DNA of 64,000 nucleotides from Phycisphaerales bacterium UBA5793 (GTDB lineage Bacteria > Planctomycetota > Phycisphaerae > Phycisphaerales > UBA5793). Made by a program: the position numbers and the translations under genes. Shown here one piece after another: positions 16,857 to 25,363 of the stretch (position 1 is its first letter; each line of letters starts with the position of its first letter). The notes beneath the pieces were generated by a model. That model saw only the letters and a list, made by a program, of their open reading frames with translations, made no database searches and was not told the DNA's origin. The stretch is from positions 1 to 64,000 of the forward strand of contig DIDT01000045.1 of the NCBI GenBank assembly GCA_002418285.1. Direction: 5' to 3'.

Positions 16857-17288
16857 ATGGGCTTCAAACTCGGCATGGAGGCCGTCCTCAACTACAAGGT
16901 GGACGGCCAGGGCGCTGGCGGAGCATGGCTCGAACTGACCAGTGTCCGCGATGTGACGCTCAATCTCGAAGCGGCCGAGGCGGATCTGACCACGCGCGGC
17001 AACGCGGGCTGGCGCGCCAACGTCGCCACGCTCAAGTCCGCCACCATCGAGTTCGAGATGGTCTGGGATACCGCCGACGCGGGTTTCACCGCAATTCGCA
17101 ACGCCTACCTCAATAACGCCATCCTGGGCTTCCAGGTCCTCGACGACACCGGTGGCGAGGGGTTGCAGGCGGACTTCATGATCAGTTCCTTCAGTCGCAG
17201 CGAGCCGCTCGAGGAGGGCATCACCGTCTCGGTGACGGCCAAGGTCGCCTACTCGGCCACGCCGCCCTCGTGGATCGGAGGTGCGTAA
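16857..17288 (+). CDS. Phage major tail tube protein
   Basis: A 143-aa protein with the tail-tube pattern: WLELTSVRDVTLNLEAAEAD, then TTRGNAGWRANVATLKSATI, FEMVWDTADAGFTAIRNAY, and a final VSVTAKVAYS strand. Such subunits form hexameric rings stacked into the tail tube of siphophages and carry the TRG-x-GWR loop seen here. The TAA stop overlaps the next ATG (TAATG). Confidence 0.82.
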   Translation: MGFKLGMEAVLNYKVDGQGAGGAWLELTSVRDVTLNLEAAEADLTTRGNAGWRANVATLKSATIEFEMVWDTADAGFTAIRNAYLNNAILGFQVLDDTGGEGLQADFMISSFSRSEPLEEGITVSVTAKVAYSATPPSWIGGA

Positions 17289-17890
17289 TGCCCAGCAGTA
17301 CCCTGTCACTCTCGGGCGAGATCGGCGGCGCGCCACTGGGGGCCACACTTCAGCGCACCGCCGACGGCTCTATCCGCCAGGGCCCGATTACACTGCCCGC
17401 CGCCGAGGCCGGAACGCTTTCGACGCGCAGCACCAATACCACGGGTGTGCTCACCCTCACGGGCACGGCACTTCAGATCGGTGATGTGATCGACATCTAC
17501 TGGGATGGCGGGCGGCGCTACGACGTGGATGTGGACGGTGTATCCGGGGACGACGTGACGTTCTCAGGTGGGGCGGGCGATGACCTGCCTGTCCAGGACA
17601 CGGCCGTGACAGCCGCCAAGCAGGTGGCGATCGAACTCGCGTTCACGGGCGATGAACTCGTCGCCATGGGCGCCAAACTCGGAGAGCGCGGCCACCTCAG
17701 CGTTCGCGACAGTGGGGCCACGGCGCTGTCGATCGACCTCGTGAAGAGCGAGACGTGGTTCTGGCTCGATGGCCAGCAGATCACCAACCCGCTCGCGGGC
17801 GCCTCGATCGATGGCCTCATGGCGAGCAACGCCTCGTCCGCAGCGACGGCCGTCCTGAACCTCGGCGTGCTCTACGACTCGACGCCGTGA
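17288..17890 (+). CDS. Tail-associated structural protein, 200 aa, unknown family
   Basis: ATG at 17288 (MPSSTLSLSGEIGGAPLGAT), overlapping the tail tube stop. Beta-rich with repeated Thr/Gly/Asp (GVLTLTGTALQIGDVIDIYW, VDVDGVSGDDVTFSGGAGDD), suggesting an Ig-like or barrel fold. Position between tail tube and tail chaperones suggests a tail decoration or second tube-like protein. Not recognised further. Confidence 0.65.
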   Translation: MPSSTLSLSGEIGGAPLGATLQRTADGSIRQGPITLPAAEAGTLSTRSTNTTGVLTLTGTALQIGDVIDIYWDGGRRYDVDVDGVSGDDVTFSGGAGDDLPVQDTAVTAAKQVAIELAFTGDELVAMGAKLGERGHLSVRDSGATALSIDLVKSETWFWLDGQQITNPLAGASIDGLMASNASSAATAVLNLGVLYDSTP

Positions 17891-17924
17891 GAATCCGACT
17901 GCACCTCTTGAACAGGAGCATGAC

Positions 17925-18107
17925 ATGATCTTCTGGATGCTCTGGATGAACTTCATCTTTCTGCTGTGGCTCATTTTCCTGTGGACGCTCGAATCTTCGC
18001 CCGAGATTCGGATTGTGCGCTCGTTCCCGGATGCCGAGTCGCGCACGTCATCCAACGCTCCACCGCAGGAGGGACAAGGTGAAGACCTTCAGGGACAACG
18101 CGGGTAA
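17925..18107 (+). CDS. Small single-TM protein, 60 aa
   Basis: ATG at 17925 with AGGAGC upstream. Residues 2-22 are almost entirely hydrophobic (IFWMLWMNFIFLLWLIFLW), a single membrane helix, followed by a short hydrophilic tail. It overlaps the next gene's start by 29 bp. Its place in a tail operon is unusual; a role in membrane perturbation or assembly is possible, and no lysis gene is otherwise visible. Confidence 0.6.
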   Translation: MIFWMLWMNFIFLLWLIFLWTLESSPEIRIVRSFPDAESRTSSNAPPQEGQGEDLQGQRG

Positions 18108-18573
18108 CGAGTGGACCGTCGAGATCAACGTCGCGGCCCTCAAACGCATCCGATCACTCACCGGCACCGACCTGCTCGAAGTGATCAGCGGCGGGGATCT
18201 GCTCGAACGCCTCATGCGCGACCCGGTGCTGCTGTGTGACATCCTCTTCGCGCTCGTCAAACCCCAGGCGGATCAGAAGCGGATCAGCGATGAATCCTTC
18301 GGCGCAGCGATGGCCGGGGACGCGATCGATTCCGCGACAGCGGCACTGCTCGATGAACTGGTGGCTTTCTGCCCCAGCCCGAGGGACCGGGCCAACCTCG
18401 GGCGAGTGCTGACGGTGGTCCGAAGCGCGATGAACAAGGCGCGCGACGTGGTGGAGGCGCGCCTCGAGGGCGGCGAGATCGAACGGATCGTCGAGGCGGC
18501 CATCAAAGAGACGACCTCTGGCAACTCATCTGGCGCTGCGCCGGCATCCTCAGCCTCGATCCCGGCAACCTGA
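18079..18573 (+). CDS. Tail assembly chaperone, G-like
   Basis: Starts at the GTG at 18079 behind AGGAGG. The pattern VKTFRDNAGNEWTVEINVAA then VISGGDLLERLMRDPVLLCD is typical of tail chaperone G-like proteins encoded just before the tape measure. The last ~10 residues (SSGAAPASSASIPAT) are low complexity. In the -1 frame the DNA is open across the end of this gene and continues into the next gene, so a G-T frameshift fusion is likely (see findings). Confidence 0.75.
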   Translation: MKTFRDNAGNEWTVEINVAALKRIRSLTGTDLLEVISGGDLLERLMRDPVLLCDILFALVKPQADQKRISDESFGAAMAGDAIDSATAALLDELVAFCPSPRDRANLGRVLTVVRSAMNKARDVVEARLEGGEIERIVEAAIKETTSGNSSGAAPASSASIPAT

Positions 18574-18584
18574 CACTGCGCGAC

Positions 18585-18812
18585 ATGCTCGCCATGGCTG
18601 AGCAGCGCCAGCGCGACCAGTGGGCAAGGACGGCATCAATCATGGCACTGATCGCCAACACCCAGCGGACCGCCAAGCACCAGCGGGCGTTCCGCCCCAG
18701 CGACTTCGACCCGTTCGCACGCAGCCGGGAGACCATGAAGGCGGATGTGTCGGTACTCAGGGATGTGTTCATCGATGGTCGGGTGCCACGACCGATCCGG
18801 GAATCGCCATGA
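18585..18812 (+). CDS. Tail assembly chaperone T-like domain (probable frameshift extension)
   Basis: As a separate gene it would start at the ATG at 18585 (MLAMAEQRQRDQWARTASIM). In the same frame, upstream of that ATG, the DNA encodes LWQLIWRCAGILSLDPGNLT followed by LRDM, which fits the conserved start of T-type tail chaperone domains much better. So the true product is probably a -1 frameshift fusion with the preceding gene. Ends overlapping the next ATG (ATGA). Confidence 0.7.
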   Translation: MLAMAEQRQRDQWARTASIMALIANTQRTAKHQRAFRPSDFDPFARSRETMKADVSVLRDVFIDGRVPRPIRESP

Positions 18813-19246
18813 TCGATCTGCGCATCAAGCAACTGTTCTTCGACCGGCCCAAGGTGAAACGGGCCGTCGATGCCGCTCGCCGTAAGGTGCTCAGCAAGGG
18901 TGGAGCGTTCATCCGTCAAACGGCACGCACAAGCATCCGCAAACGCAAAGGCACGAGCAAGCCGGGCAGCCCGCCGTACTCACATGTCGGTCTGCTGCGG
19001 CGCTTCATCCTCTTCGGCTATGACCGGCAGAGTGAATCCGTGGTGATCGGTCCCGTGGGAATCAAGGGTTCGACGGCGCCGCGTGTGCTCGAGCAAGGTG
19101 GGACGACCACAGTCACGCGCCGGCGGCGAGGCAAGCGGACGGAGCGCCGAGTGCGTGTCGCCGCGCGACCCTACATGAATCCGGCGCTGGAGAAAGAGCG
19201 CCCCAAACTCCCCGAACTCTGGCGCAACAGTGTGAAAGGGGCGTGA
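18809..19246 (+). CDS. HK97 gp10-like / virion morphogenesis protein, 145 aa
   Basis: Starts at 18809 (MIDLRIKQLFFDRPKVKRAV). The pattern of an N-terminal helix, IRQTARTSIRKRKGTSKPGS, a central strand VVIGPVGIKG, VLEQGG and the C-terminal AARPYMNPALEKE is typical of gp10-like tail completion proteins. These normally sit between capsid and tail tube; here it lies after the chaperones and directly before the tape measure, a rearranged order. Confidence 0.72.
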   Translation: MIDLRIKQLFFDRPKVKRAVDAARRKVLSKGGAFIRQTARTSIRKRKGTSKPGSPPYSHVGLLRRFILFGYDRQSESVVIGPVGIKGSTAPRVLEQGGTTTVTRRRRGKRTERRVRVAARPYMNPALEKERPKLPELWRNSVKGA

Positions 19247-19249
19247 GCG

Positions 19250-21223
19250 ATGGCCAACACCCAGGGCATCCGCGCCGGCCGCGCCTTTGTCGAGATTGGC
19301 GGCGACGACGCGCGTCTGCAGCGCGCTCTGAAACGTGCTCAGCAGCGTCTCAAGGCGTTCGGCGCCGGCGTGCGCCAGGTCGGCCTGCGCGCTGTGGCGG
19401 CATCCGCCGCGATCCTCGCACCCCTCGCCGCGGCGACGAAGATCTTCGCGTCCAGCGGCGATCAACTCGACAAGATGGCTGCCCGCACCGGCTTGAGTGC
19501 CGAGGCGCTCTCTCAACTCGGATTCGCGGCCGAGCAGTCCGGAGCGGACATCGAGACCCTCGAAAAAGGCATCCGCACCATGCAGCGCACCATCAACGAT
19601 GCGCAGCGCGGCCTGTCCACTGCCACCGACGCCTTTGACGATCTTGGTCTGAACTTCAGGCACCTGGCTTCGCTCTCACCCGAAGAGCAGTTCCAGACCA
19701 TCGCCGACGCGATCACTCATGTCGAGGACCCCTCCAAGCGCGCTGCCTTGGCGATGCAGGTCCTCGGACGGGCTGGCACCCAACTTCTGCCACTGCTGGC
19801 CAACATGCGCGCTCTTCGCGCCCAGGCAGACAGCCTCGGCCTGACGATCTCGACCAGGGATGCGTCCAGTGCGGCACTGCTCACCGACACACTCAACATT
19901 CTCTGGCGCACCGTGCGTGTCGGGGCCTTCGTCATCGGCTCGGCCCTTTCACCCACGATCATCGACCTGAGCAACCGCATCACCCGCATCATCAGCGCCG
20001 CCAATGAGTGGATCAAGGCGAACCGCGACACGGTTGTGTGGGTCGCCAAGGTCGGCGTGGCCGTTGGCGCCGTGGGTGGCATTCTCATTGCCACAGGTCT
20101 GGCCTTCACACTGCTTGGTGTGGCCGTTGGCGGTCTGGGCAGTGCATTCGGTGTCGCGGCCGCGATCATCGCCAAGGTCGGCGTCGTCCTCGGTGCGATC
20201 CTCTCGCCCATCGGGCTGCTCATCGCCGCCGCCGCATTGCTCGGCGGCACGATCGTCGCGTGGTCCGGCGCGGGCGGCAAAGCCCTTCAGTGGCTCCGTG
20301 ATCGTCTCGGCGAACTGAGCACATTCGTCGGCACCGTCATCGGCGGCATCCGCGACGCCATTGCCGCCGGAGACATCGCCCTGGCCGCCCGCGTCCTCTG
20401 GGCCGGATTGCGTGTGGCGTGGGAACAGGGCATTCAACCTCTGCGCCAGGCCTGGATCGGATTCAGCGCCGGATTCCAGCGTGCCGCGATCATCGCCTTC
20501 TCCGGTGTCCGAAAGGCATGGATCGAAGTCCGCGACTGGTTCGAACGCAACTTCCCCGACTTCACCGCCGGCATCGCCAAGGGTTGGGCGAATCTCGCCG
20601 CAGGTGTGCAGCGCATCTGGGCTCGGGTGACCAACTGGCTCGCCGATCGCTTCACCGAGGTCATGGGGTTGCTCGATGAGTCTCTGGATGTCAACGCCGC
20701 CAAGGCGCTCAACCAGCAGCAACTCAACGCGGATCTCAACCAGGTCGAGTCTCAACGCAAGGATGCCATCGCCGAAGCCGAGCGGCGGCGCAACCGCACC
20801 GATGCCGAGCGTGAACAGGAGAAGACCGCGGCGCTCAATGCCGTCAACTCCCAGCGCGACGAGGCGCTGGCCAATCTCGATGAACAGACGGCCGAACGCG
20901 TGCGACAGGCTGAGGAAGTCCTCGCCCGGACCAAGCAGGAACTGGCCGATGCCGTCGAGGCAGCGAGGCAGAAACGCGAGCAGGCGATCAATGAGGGGCA
21001 GGATCCGACTGCCATGGCCCTTCAGAGTCTGGCTGAACTCGGTGATCAACTCGACACCCTGGCCCGTCGCGTCAGTGTGCGCGGCACCTTCGACGCCGCC
21101 GCCGTGCGGGGGCTTGCCGCCGGCGATGATAGCGCCGAGCGCACCGCACGCGCCACTGAGCAGACGGCCCGCCACACCAAGCGCCTCGTCGAGGCTTCTA
21201 CGAAGGGACTGGCATTCGGATGA
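19250..21223 (+). CDS. Tape measure protein
   Basis: A 657-aa protein. The N-terminal ~120 residues have the tape-measure pattern (GDDARLQRALKRAQQRLKAF, LDKMAARTGLSAEALSQLGF, a following LEKGIRTMQ). A long hydrophobic, glycine-rich section (~265-345) resembles membrane-penetrating segments, and a charged coiled coil (~490-600) follows with many Gln/Arg/Glu. It sets tail length and helps eject DNA. It is short for a tape measure, implying a tail of roughly 100 nm by the usual ~1.5 A per residue rule. Confidence 0.88.
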   Translation: MANTQGIRAGRAFVEIGGDDARLQRALKRAQQRLKAFGAGVRQVGLRAVAASAAILAPLAAATKIFASSGDQLDKMAARTGLSAEALSQLGFAAEQSGADIETLEKGIRTMQRTINDAQRGLSTATDAFDDLGLNFRHLASLSPEEQFQTIADAITHVEDPSKRAALAMQVLGRAGTQLLPLLANMRALRAQADSLGLTISTRDASSAALLTDTLNILWRTVRVGAFVIGSALSPTIIDLSNRITRIISAANEWIKANRDTVVWVAKVGVAVGAVGGILIATGLAFTLLGVAVGGLGSAFGVAAAIIAKVGVVLGAILSPIGLLIAAAALLGGTIVAWSGAGGKALQWLRDRLGELSTFVGTVIGGIRDAIAAGDIALAARVLWAGLRVAWEQGIQPLRQAWIGFSAGFQRAAIIAFSGVRKAWIEVRDWFERNFPDFTAGIAKGWANLAAGVQRIWARVTNWLADRFTEVMGLLDESLDVNAAKALNQQQLNADLNQVESQRKDAIAEAERRRNRTDAEREQEKTAALNAVNSQRDEALANLDEQTAERVRQAEEVLARTKQELADAVEAARQKREQAINEGQDPTAMALQSLAELGDQLDTLARRVSVRGTFDAAAVRGLAAGDDSAERTARATEQTARHTKRLVEASTKGLAFG

Positions 21224-22020
21224 GCACGGAGGTTCAGGAACGCGGAATCAGTCGAACGACCACCAGTGGCCGGAGCCCATCGACCGAGCGTTTGTATTGG
21301 GTGCGCGGCACCAGTGATGATCTCGAGGCGCTGGCGGCTCTCGAAGCCGAGGTGTCATCCTTCTATGGCGGCCTGCCGCTCTACCAGGTGCGTGTCGAGG
21401 AAGCCGGGCCCGATCTCTATGACGGGACCGTGACGTACCAGGTCGACTCATCGACTGACCCGCCCGACACCGGCGAGAGCACCTTCACCTTCGAGACCGG
21501 TGGCGGCAGTGAGCACATCACCCAGTCGCTGGCGACGATCAGTTCGTACGCGCCTCCGGGCGGCACCGCACCGGACTTCAAGGGCGCGATCGGTGTCACG
21601 GCCGACAGTGTCGAGGGTGTGGACATCGTGGTGCCCACGTACCAGTTTACCGAGACGCACTATCTCGACGACAGTCTGGTGACGCCCACATATAAAGGTA
21701 CGCTCTTCGCCCTCACCGGCCGGGTCAACGATGGGGCTTTCAAGGGCTTCAGTGCGGGCGAGTGCCTGTTCCTGGGTGTCTCGGGCAGCAAACGCGGCCA
21801 GGGCGACTGGGAGCTCACCTTCCGATTCGCCTCGCGTCCCAATCGCACCGGCCTGAGTGTCGGCGACATCACCGGCATCGACAAGAACGGCTGGGAGTAC
21901 CTCTGGGTCCGCTACGCCGAAGCAGAGGATGCGGGCGCCGGCGCGATCGTGAAGCGGCCCATTGCGGTGTATGTCGAACGTGTGTACGAGAGCGGGGATT
22001 TTGCGGGCCTGGGGATCTGA
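21220..22020 (+). CDS. Distal tail protein candidate, 266 aa
   Basis: ATG at 21220 overlaps the tape-measure stop. It contains a beta-rich domain with VEGVDIVVPTYQFTETHYLD and WELTFRFASRPNRTG and ends with PIAVYVERVYESGDFAGLGI. The position immediately after the tape measure is that of the distal tail protein in siphophages. No specific family recognised, but the fold looks like a virion component. Confidence 0.65.
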   Translation: MSTEVQERGISRTTTSGRSPSTERLYWVRGTSDDLEALAALEAEVSSFYGGLPLYQVRVEEAGPDLYDGTVTYQVDSSTDPPDTGESTFTFETGGGSEHITQSLATISSYAPPGGTAPDFKGAIGVTADSVEGVDIVVPTYQFTETHYLDDSLVTPTYKGTLFALTGRVNDGAFKGFSAGECLFLGVSGSKRGQGDWELTFRFASRPNRTGLSVGDITGIDKNGWEYLWVRYAEAEDAGAGAIVKRPIAVYVERVYESGDFAGLGI

Positions 22021-22022
22021 CC

Positions 22023-22817
22023 ATGGGCGGCGATTCCCTGCGCAAGGTGAGAACCGGCGACCCCCTCAACATCCCCGCGCAGGCCTACAACGCCTTTGTC
22101 GATGCCGCCGTCGATCTGCGCCAGCGCCAGCACAATGCAGCCGGTGATCCGCAACGACTGCGGCGCGACAACGACGTCATCCTTGTATCAAACTCGACAG
22201 GTTCAACAGTGGGTCGATTCGGTGTGCTGGCGATCACCGACCCGATCATCGATCCCGGCGATGCGCTCGAACTCGAACGGATGGCGTTCACGGGTGTGGT
22301 GCCCGCAGCCGAACACGCAGGGAAGTTCGCCATCCTGCTGGAGACAGCGGCGCCCGGCGCGATCGTTCGTGCCGCCATGGGCGGCGTGGTGCCCGTCAAA
22401 GTCGGCCTGCTCCAGCCCGACGACGAGTTCGCCGATATCGCGCCGGGTCAGACCGGCTGGCTTAACAGCGGCGACAGCGGCGCGGCACAGATCCTCTGGG
22501 TGGAATCCTCGCTGGTTCCGGTGCGCCAGGCGATTGTGCGCCTGCCCGCGGGTGGCGCATCGGTGTGTCTCGCCTCCAGCAGCGGACTCGCCTTCGACAC
22601 CGAAGGCTGCCTCAAGATCGACACCACAGTCAACAGCACCGTGCAGCTGACACTCGTCACGGGCGTCACGCACGCGATCGTCGGCAGCGTTCTTCGCATC
22701 ACTGCGCAGCGCTCCATTGTCACCCTGTCGCGCAATGTGGCGGGAGTCGTGATCGGTGTCGGTGCGACATCGACGACGAGCACGACGAGCGATGTCAACC
22801 TGGAGAGTTGCCCCTGA
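22023..22817 (+). CDS. Virion protein with repeated beta strands, 264 aa
   Basis: Starts at 22023 (MGGDSLRKVRTGDPLNIPAQ), just after the previous gene. The N-terminal helix is followed by RFGVLAITDPIIDPGD and a beta-rich body; the Thr/Ser-rich end (GVGATSTTSTTSDVNLES) suggests a tail-tip or fibre-associated protein. The motif PLNIPAQAYNAFVDAA recurs in planctomycete prophage tail modules as far as I recall. Function inferred from position. Confidence 0.6.
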   Translation: MGGDSLRKVRTGDPLNIPAQAYNAFVDAAVDLRQRQHNAAGDPQRLRRDNDVILVSNSTGSTVGRFGVLAITDPIIDPGDALELERMAFTGVVPAAEHAGKFAILLETAAPGAIVRAAMGGVVPVKVGLLQPDDEFADIAPGQTGWLNSGDSGAAQILWVESSLVPVRQAIVRLPAGGASVCLASSSGLAFDTEGCLKIDTTVNSTVQLTLVTGVTHAIVGSVLRITAQRSIVTLSRNVAGVVIGVGATSTTSTTSDVNLESCP

Positions 22818-22881
22818 CTCGCAGCGCGAGACCAAAGGAAGTCGCACCCACTTGCGGTGAGCGACGGAAGGGAGTCGAACC

Positions 22882-23868
22882 ATGCCGCTCATCATTGGAC
22901 CATCGGGCAACTCGCTTCTGCTCGGCCCGATCGGGCTGCCTGCGACCAGCACGAACTGCTGCTGTTGCAAGGAAGGTGTCGATTGTCCGGACTGCCCCTG
23001 CTGCATCTGCATCGAGTGCGGCGACGGCGTGCAGTATTCATTGCCGATCGACGGCTGCCACAACTCCAGCGGCAAGGCGTGTCTGACCGTCAAACTCAGC
23101 GGCCTGACCTTCGTCACCGGATGCCGGACGTTCCGCGGCAACGACTGCGTCGCCGCGCCCGGCACGTGGGCCTCGTACAAGTACCTCTCCGCCGCCATGC
23201 CCGATCTGGTGTTGCCGTTCAACTGGAACGACGGCGTCCACACGTCGATCCGCGATCCGGACTCACCGTGTAACACCATCAATACCGACACCGTCTGCTG
23301 CCAGTGGCGCACGTGTCTGATCCTGGCCGACACCGGCATCAACGCCACACAGTACGTCAACTCCAACTGCACCGGCACGAACAACACGTTTGACGTGCTG
23401 ATCGCCAGCGCCGTGCTCAACTACCAGGTCATCGGCACGACAAGGCGGTTCATCCTCTGGGTCACGGCCCTTCCCGGTGGTGGAATCCCCATTCCGATCT
23501 TCTTCGGTGTCGCCAGTTTCGACGCCCGTCAGTGTGCGAACTATTCGACCTGGCCGTTGGTCATTGCCAATGGGCTGTCCACCACCTCCTGCATCTGCGG
23601 CGGGTCGGGCGCGGCGATACATCCTGCTGCAACTGGCGGCACAGCGACTATCACCATGGCATGCGATACGGATTGCAGTGGGTTCGCGCCGGGGCTCGCG
23701 CTGGCCTCAATCGAAGCGTCTGGCCCGCAGATTGCGCCGCATCGGATGGTGGATGCGTCAGCGGTGGATCTGGCTGATGCGCGTGAGGAGCGCCGACGCG
23801 GATGTGTGGGATGCCGCAAGCGGCGGGCAACAGCGCGTCTGAGATGCATTCAGTCCCCGGCCCGATGA
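22882..23868 (+). CDS. Cysteine-rich terminal protein of the prophage module, 328 aa
   Basis: Starts at 22882. The N-terminal ~50 residues hold a dense cysteine cluster (TNCCCCKEGVDCPDCPCCIC), followed by a beta-rich body with spaced Cys, and a C-terminal REERRRGCVGCRKRRATA that looks like a CxxC basic knuckle. So many cysteines suggest metal binding or a disulfide-stabilised tail tip. It is the last recognisable phage gene; the C-terminal ~40 residues have a composition change, so the end could be a junction. Confidence 0.6.
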   Translation: MPLIIGPSGNSLLLGPIGLPATSTNCCCCKEGVDCPDCPCCICIECGDGVQYSLPIDGCHNSSGKACLTVKLSGLTFVTGCRTFRGNDCVAAPGTWASYKYLSAAMPDLVLPFNWNDGVHTSIRDPDSPCNTINTDTVCCQWRTCLILADTGINATQYVNSNCTGTNNTFDVLIASAVLNYQVIGTTRRFILWVTALPGGGIPIPIFFGVASFDARQCANYSTWPLVIANGLSTTSCICGGSGAAIHPAATGGTATITMACDTDCSGFAPGLALASIEASGPQIAPHRMVDASAVDLADAREERRRGCVGCRKRRATARLRCIQSPAR

Positions 23869-24159
23869 CGTTGCAAACCTGCGAAGGCGACGCGAGCGGA
23901 TCAAGGTCGACAGCGCACGCACAAGGCGCCGAAAGCGCAACCCCAGCCAACGAGCCGCCTCGTAGCGAATTCCCGCCTCAATCGCCCATGGAAACCCGCG
24001 CTCGCTACACATCACCACTCTGATGTCGACTCCCTCGATGCGGCGAATGGCGAGAGGATCGATGCTCCAGATGTCGACGCAGGATGCGTCTCGAAGGTTC
24101 AAGTGATCCCGCAAACTCGTCGCGAGCACAGGGACGTCTCCCGAGCGCATGGGTATCAT
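23758..24159 (-). CDS. Possible leftward gene at the prophage right edge, 133 aa
   Basis: The frame from the ATG at 24159 (MIPMRSGDVPVLATSLRDHL) has protein-like composition over its first ~90 residues (DIWSIDPLAIRRIEGVDIRV, MCSERGFPWAIEAGIRYEA). The last ~40 residues overlap the Cys-rich gene on the other strand and look non-coding. It may be a truncated host gene cut by prophage insertion, or chance. Otherwise 23869-24214 holds no recognised feature. Confidence 0.4.
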   Translation of the reverse strand: MIPMRSGDVPVLATSLRDHLNLRDASCVDIWSIDPLAIRRIEGVDIRVVMCSERGFPWAIEAGIRYEAARWLGLRFRRLVRALSTLIRSRRLRRFATSSGRGLNASQTRCCPPLAASHTSASALLTRISQIHR

Positions 24160-24214
24160 CCGAGTGTTTCCGAGGCTGCCGGCGTGCTCGTTCTGAGTTG
24201 CGTGGGTCGAGTGG

Positions 24215-25327
24215 ATGGGTGGGTCAGAATTGTCTAGACCAGTTGTCAAGTCCGGCTTGTGGGCCGCGGTCATTACCGGGCTGCTGGCTGTTTTGATTGT
24301 CCTTGGGTCGCGGAATCTGGCCCATCTCGATGCGGCGTTGATCGGTTACCTGTTTGCGTCACTCTTCGCCACCTTTGGACTGACGTACCGCTACGCAATG
24401 TGGCTGCAGCGTCCGCCGACGGCGATGTACTGGCGACGCGGGTGGCACGTGTTTTTCCGTTCGGGCCATCTCTGGAGGAATACGGCAGAGTGGTTCCGGC
24501 GCATTTCCCGGGGCTTTGCCCTGAATCTGTTCATCTGGAAGCGGGGCCGATCTCGTTGGGCCGCACACTGGTTGATCATGTGGGGCTGTATTCTCGCATC
24601 GGCGATCACGTTCCCGCTCGTCTTCGGCTGGATCCACTTTGAGACCCTCCCGGACAACCTTGAGTGGTACCGTGCGTACGTATTCGGGCTGCCGACCTTT
24701 GCCTTTCCGGTCGACTCCATTCTCGGATTCATCACGTTTCACGGGCTGGTGTGGGCGGCGTTTCTAGTGATCGGCGGCGTCATGATCGCGATGCGACGCC
24801 GCATGCGTGAACACGGCGCGGCGGCGGTGCAGGAATTCGGTGAGGACATCCTTCCACTTCTCCTACTCTTTGCCATCAGCGTCACCGGGCTGATGCTCAC
24901 GGCGAGTTACACGTGGATGAAAGGCTATGCGTTTGATTTTCTTGCTATCCTCCACGCCATCACGGTCATCTTCACGCTTCTGTACCTGCCATTTGGAAAG
25001 TTCTTTCACATCTTCCAGCGGCCGGCACAACTGGGCGTGGCGTTCTACAAAGACGTGGGCGCGGCAGGCGCGCAGGCGGCGTGTCGGCGCTGCGGCGAAC
25101 CGTTCGCATCGCGCATGCAGGTGGAAGACCTGATCACCGTTGAACGTCAACTGGGCTATCAATACGAACTCCCGAACTCGGCCATCGAACATTACCAGTG
25201 GATCTGCCCGCGCTGCCGGCGCTCGATGCTGGCGGTGGCGCAAGGCACCCTATGGGAGTCGGCTCGTGCGGAAGAATCGCGAGCGTCAGCGCTCACCAAC
25301 GCAATGGACCCTGCAGGATTCGAGTGA
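24215..25327 (+). CDS. Membrane subunit of a nitrate-reductase-type complex
   Basis: A 370-aa protein. Residues ~12-275 carry six or seven hydrophobic segments with well-spaced His residues (RRGWHVFFRSGHLWRNTAEW, HWLIMWGCILASAITF, FITFHGLVWAAF, FLAILHAITVIFTLLY), the pattern of a b-haem quinol-oxidising membrane subunit. The C-terminal ~90 residues form a soluble domain with CRRCGEP and CPRCRRS knuckles. It is the first gene of the molybdoenzyme operon and should pass electrons from the quinone pool to the Rieske/ferredoxin/molybdenum subunits. The exact start is uncertain; the ribosome site is weak. Confidence 0.75.
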   Translation: MGGSELSRPVVKSGLWAAVITGLLAVLIVLGSRNLAHLDAALIGYLFASLFATFGLTYRYAMWLQRPPTAMYWRRGWHVFFRSGHLWRNTAEWFRRISRGFALNLFIWKRGRSRWAAHWLIMWGCILASAITFPLVFGWIHFETLPDNLEWYRAYVFGLPTFAFPVDSILGFITFHGLVWAAFLVIGGVMIAMRRRMREHGAAAVQEFGEDILPLLLLFAISVTGLMLTASYTWMKGYAFDFLAILHAITVIFTLLYLPFGKFFHIFQRPAQLGVAFYKDVGAAGAQAACRRCGEPFASRMQVEDLITVERQLGYQYELPNSAIEHYQWICPRCRRSMLAVAQGTLWESARAEESRASALTNAMDPAGFE

Positions 25328-25363
25328 TTCACCCGCGATTCGTCACGGTTCAGATGGAGCATC

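Noticed and set aside
24160..24214. Prophage right attachment site
   Set aside because: No matching direct repeat with the left side could be found by eye, and the left boundary is itself uncertain.
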